From Pseudomonadota bacterium (GTDB lineage Bacteria > Desulfobacterota > SM23-61): a stretch of 60,978 nt of DNA. The stretch spans positions 1 through 60,978 of the forward strand of contig JAHJQK010000042.1 in the NCBI GenBank assembly GCA_018819135.1. Reading direction: 5' to 3'. Of the stretch, positions 59,467-60,978 are shown piece by piece. A program made the position numbers and the translations under genes. A model generated the notes under the pieces. It did not search any database. It was not told the origin of the DNA and saw only the letters and a list, made by a program, of their open reading frames with translations. The stretch's first letter is position 1; every line of letters starts with the position of its first letter.

Positions 59467-60609
59467 TTACTCCATAAAATTTCGTAATAGGGGGTCCTGA
59501 TAATCCAAATATAATAGATCCTGCGAGCTGCCGCTCCGCTGAACCAGATTCTGAATGGCCGCCCTTTTTTTATTCACGGAAGCCCTTTGCAGTTTTTCCC
59601 AATTCCCTTCCGGTATATCGCGCAATTCCAAAAGGCCGCGAGATCGGGCAAGATCGATAAGCTCCTGGCCTATCTGGGTTCTGACAAGCACCTGGTTCCA
59701 ACCCCGGGCCACCTTCCAGCCTTCCGGCAAGCGTGCCGACCCGACCGATACATCGCTGAATTCGGCTGTCATGTCGTAACAGTATTGGCAGGCTTTTCTG
59801 ACGGTTGGTAAAACCTCATCCAGGGAAATTTCCATGATTCCGTTTCGGGTGTGAACTTCCATGGAATGATGCTTGCTGGGAGGAATGTCCAAGCCGACGA
59901 TGGAATCTTCTCCCATCTTTTTTCTTTGCAACAAACTTTTCAGTTCACGCCAGGAAAGAGCCCAGCCACAGAACAGGCCTATAACAAGATGCAATTTATC
60001 GATGCTGCCGTCTTTTGGGGGCAAAGGTTTAAGGCGCATCTTGGCCAAGGCCATTGCTTGGCAGGGTGTGGCAACCACCCCAATCTTCTCCAATCCGCTT
60101 TTGGCAGCCTGGTTAAACGTCGCCACGTTGGGAGAAACCACAAATTTACTTCTGGCCCGCCTGATTACTTCCGAGGGTGTCTTGGCTACAACTCCTGCGG
60201 GTAAAAAGGTTTTCCCCTCTTCGGCGAGGACAGCCGCATCGATCAAGCCTTCCTGGAGAGCCAGAGAAAGAAGGGTGGTAACCGTTCCGCCGTGCTGAGC
60301 CGATCGCCGCACCTCGGGGTCGGCGGCGCGGGTCATATAAAATTCCTTGATGGGCCCCAGCTCGGGAGTGCATTGATCCGGGTTGAATAAATTTTGCCGC
60401 AGGGCCTGTAAATCCGTGTAAGTCCGGGGGCAAAAGGCATAGCATCGACCCTCTTCCCGATCGCAAGTGTCGATGAGAATCGTGTTATCCTGATAAGAAG
60501 TATGATAAGGGCAAAGGTTTAGGCAAGCTCCGCAGTTCGTGCAAAGACCCGCATCCAGGACCTGCTGCCGCAATCCTTTTTGCCCTTTGTAATCTTTTCT
60601 GATTTCCAT
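59467..60609 (-). CDS. FrhB/FdhB-type (coenzyme F420 hydrogenase beta family) oxidoreductase
   Basis: This flavin/Fe-S protein belongs to the FrhB family. CTNCGACLNLCPYH near the N terminus binds [4Fe-4S]. GVVATPCQAMALAKMRLKP and LHLVIGLFCGWALSW are family core motifs, and CQYCYDMTAEFSDVSVGS is the second Cys motif. The family often exchanges electrons between ferredoxin and a partner. In this context it probably reoxidises ferredoxin reduced by IorAB. The start at 60609 is inferred from AGAGGGA six bases upstream; ATG 60636 is possible. Length 380 residues. Confidence 0.88.
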   Translation of the reverse strand: MEIRKDYKGQKGLRQQVLDAGLCTNCGACLNLCPYHTSYQDNTILIDTCDREEGRCYAFCPRTYTDLQALRQNLFNPDQCTPELGPIKEFYMTRAADPEVRRSAQHGGTVTTLLSLALQEGLIDAAVLAEEGKTFLPAGVVAKTPSEVIRRARSKFVVSPNVATFNQAAKSGLEKIGVVATPCQAMALAKMRLKPLPPKDGSIDKLHLVIGLFCGWALSWRELKSLLQRKKMGEDSIVGLDIPPSKHHSMEVHTRNGIMEISLDEVLPTVRKACQYCYDMTAEFSDVSVGSARLPEGWKVARGWNQVLVRTQIGQELIDLARSRGLLELRDIPEGNWEKLQRASVNKKRAAIQNLVQRSGSSQDLLYLDYQDPLLRNFME

Positions 60610-60687
60610 CTGCATTCCCTCTGGGCCGTTTTTCATTCCCTGAAACAGCCATGGCCTTTTTATTTAATTGTATAGGAAATTGCTTTT

Positions 60688-60774
60688 GGACACGGATGAA
60701 CACAGATTATTAAATATAAAGATATTAAATGCAAAAAAATAAATATCTGTGAATATCTGCGGAAATCTGTGTCC
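60688..60774. repeat. Family B inverted repeat, copy B10
   Basis: GGACACGGATGAACACAGAT opens and TCTGCGGAAATCTGTGTCC closes; interior AT-rich with GATATTAAATGCAAAAAAAT. Confidence 0.8.
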
Positions 60775-60978
60775 AAATTAATTTGTTCATGATTGATTCA
60801 TACTTTATGGAGCCTTGAAAGTCAAGGAAAAGAATCAGTTTCTGAAATTCCGCCATAAGGACGACAGGAGGGATGAGGGGAGGGGGTTTTAAAAGTTTTG
60901 AAAAACAGCGGCGTGCTTCTTATGGAAAAAGGAATACCCGTTCGTTTTTCTCAGGGGATTTGAAGGAGAAGAGGGGGA
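60775..60978. other. Right-edge non-coding stretch
   Basis: I see no gene or RNA. Short frames on either strand lack family features; an incomplete gene could start beyond the edge (a GGAGAAGAGGGGGA site lies at the last bases). Confidence 0.4.

Overview
The window looks like a chromosome segment of an anaerobic, Gram-negative deltaproteobacterium (Desulfobacterota, possibly a Syntrophales-like lineage). This is an inference from gene content: membrane formate dehydrogenase with FdhE, HypB, a membrane pyrophosphatase, anaerobic ribonucleotide reductase, indolepyruvate:ferredoxin oxidoreductase, TAXI-type TRAP transport with CoA-transferases, an outer-membrane porin, and at least one selenoprotein. 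Many spacers hold mobile-looking intergenic repeats.

Layout. 0-6 kb: 3' end of fdhA, then fdhB, fdhC, fdhE, a row of four hairpins, hypB, and an HtrA-fold protein that has lost its catalytic triad; tRNA-Leu follows. 6-9 kb (minus): secG, tpiA, pgk. 9.4-14.2 kb: a divergent membrane pyrophosphatase behind a TetR-type operator, two small DUF4398-like proteins, galT. 14.4-22.4 kb: an organic-acid catabolic unit made of a GntR-regulator remnant, a small ORF, a biotin-dependent carboxyltransferase, a TAXI/TRAP transporter with a small envelope protein, and two CaiB/BaiF CoA-transferases. 22.6-26.3 kb (minus): an accessory island with a QueG-like Fe-S protein, a Panacea/SocA toxin-antitoxin pair whose antitoxin is frameshifted in a poly-A run, a HigB-HigA-SecB-like toxin-antitoxin-chaperone (TAC) operon, and a fused remnant of trxC and a restriction enzyme. 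26.3-30.5 kb (minus): FAH-family hydrolase, PAC2 protein, and a UGSC selenoprotein read through an in-frame UGA.

31.2-38.0 kb: two different GAPDHs flank a 1437-residue protein with the ATP-grasp and swivelling-His domains of pyruvate phosphate dikinase but no PEP barrel. 38.2-41.8 kb: nrdD behind tandem NrdR boxes, a glutaredoxin-like protein and nrdG. 42-47 kb: sedoheptulose-7-phosphate isomerase, a DHS-like protein, a xylose-isomerase-like protein, a DUF3426 protein, hpt and a universal stress protein. 47.5-51.8 kb: a sigma-54-preceded VCBS-repeat protein, a porin, a GIY-YIG fragment inside an inverted-repeat element, and a lipoprotein-like protein. 52-60.6 kb: class V aminotransferase, purA, tRNA-Lys, acetyl-CoA hydrolase-type CoA-transferase, and the minus-strand frhB-like/iorA/iorB cluster.

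Metabolic picture (inferred): formate oxidation at the membrane, 2-oxoacid and organic-acid degradation through CoA esters, pyrophosphate-linked ion pumping, and triose-phosphate/PEP metabolism. At least five repeat families fill the spacers. Some copies are nested in others, and several supply stop codons or spurious N-terminal extensions to neighbouring genes, so starts were chosen by Shine-Dalgarno position and family length rather than by longest ORF.
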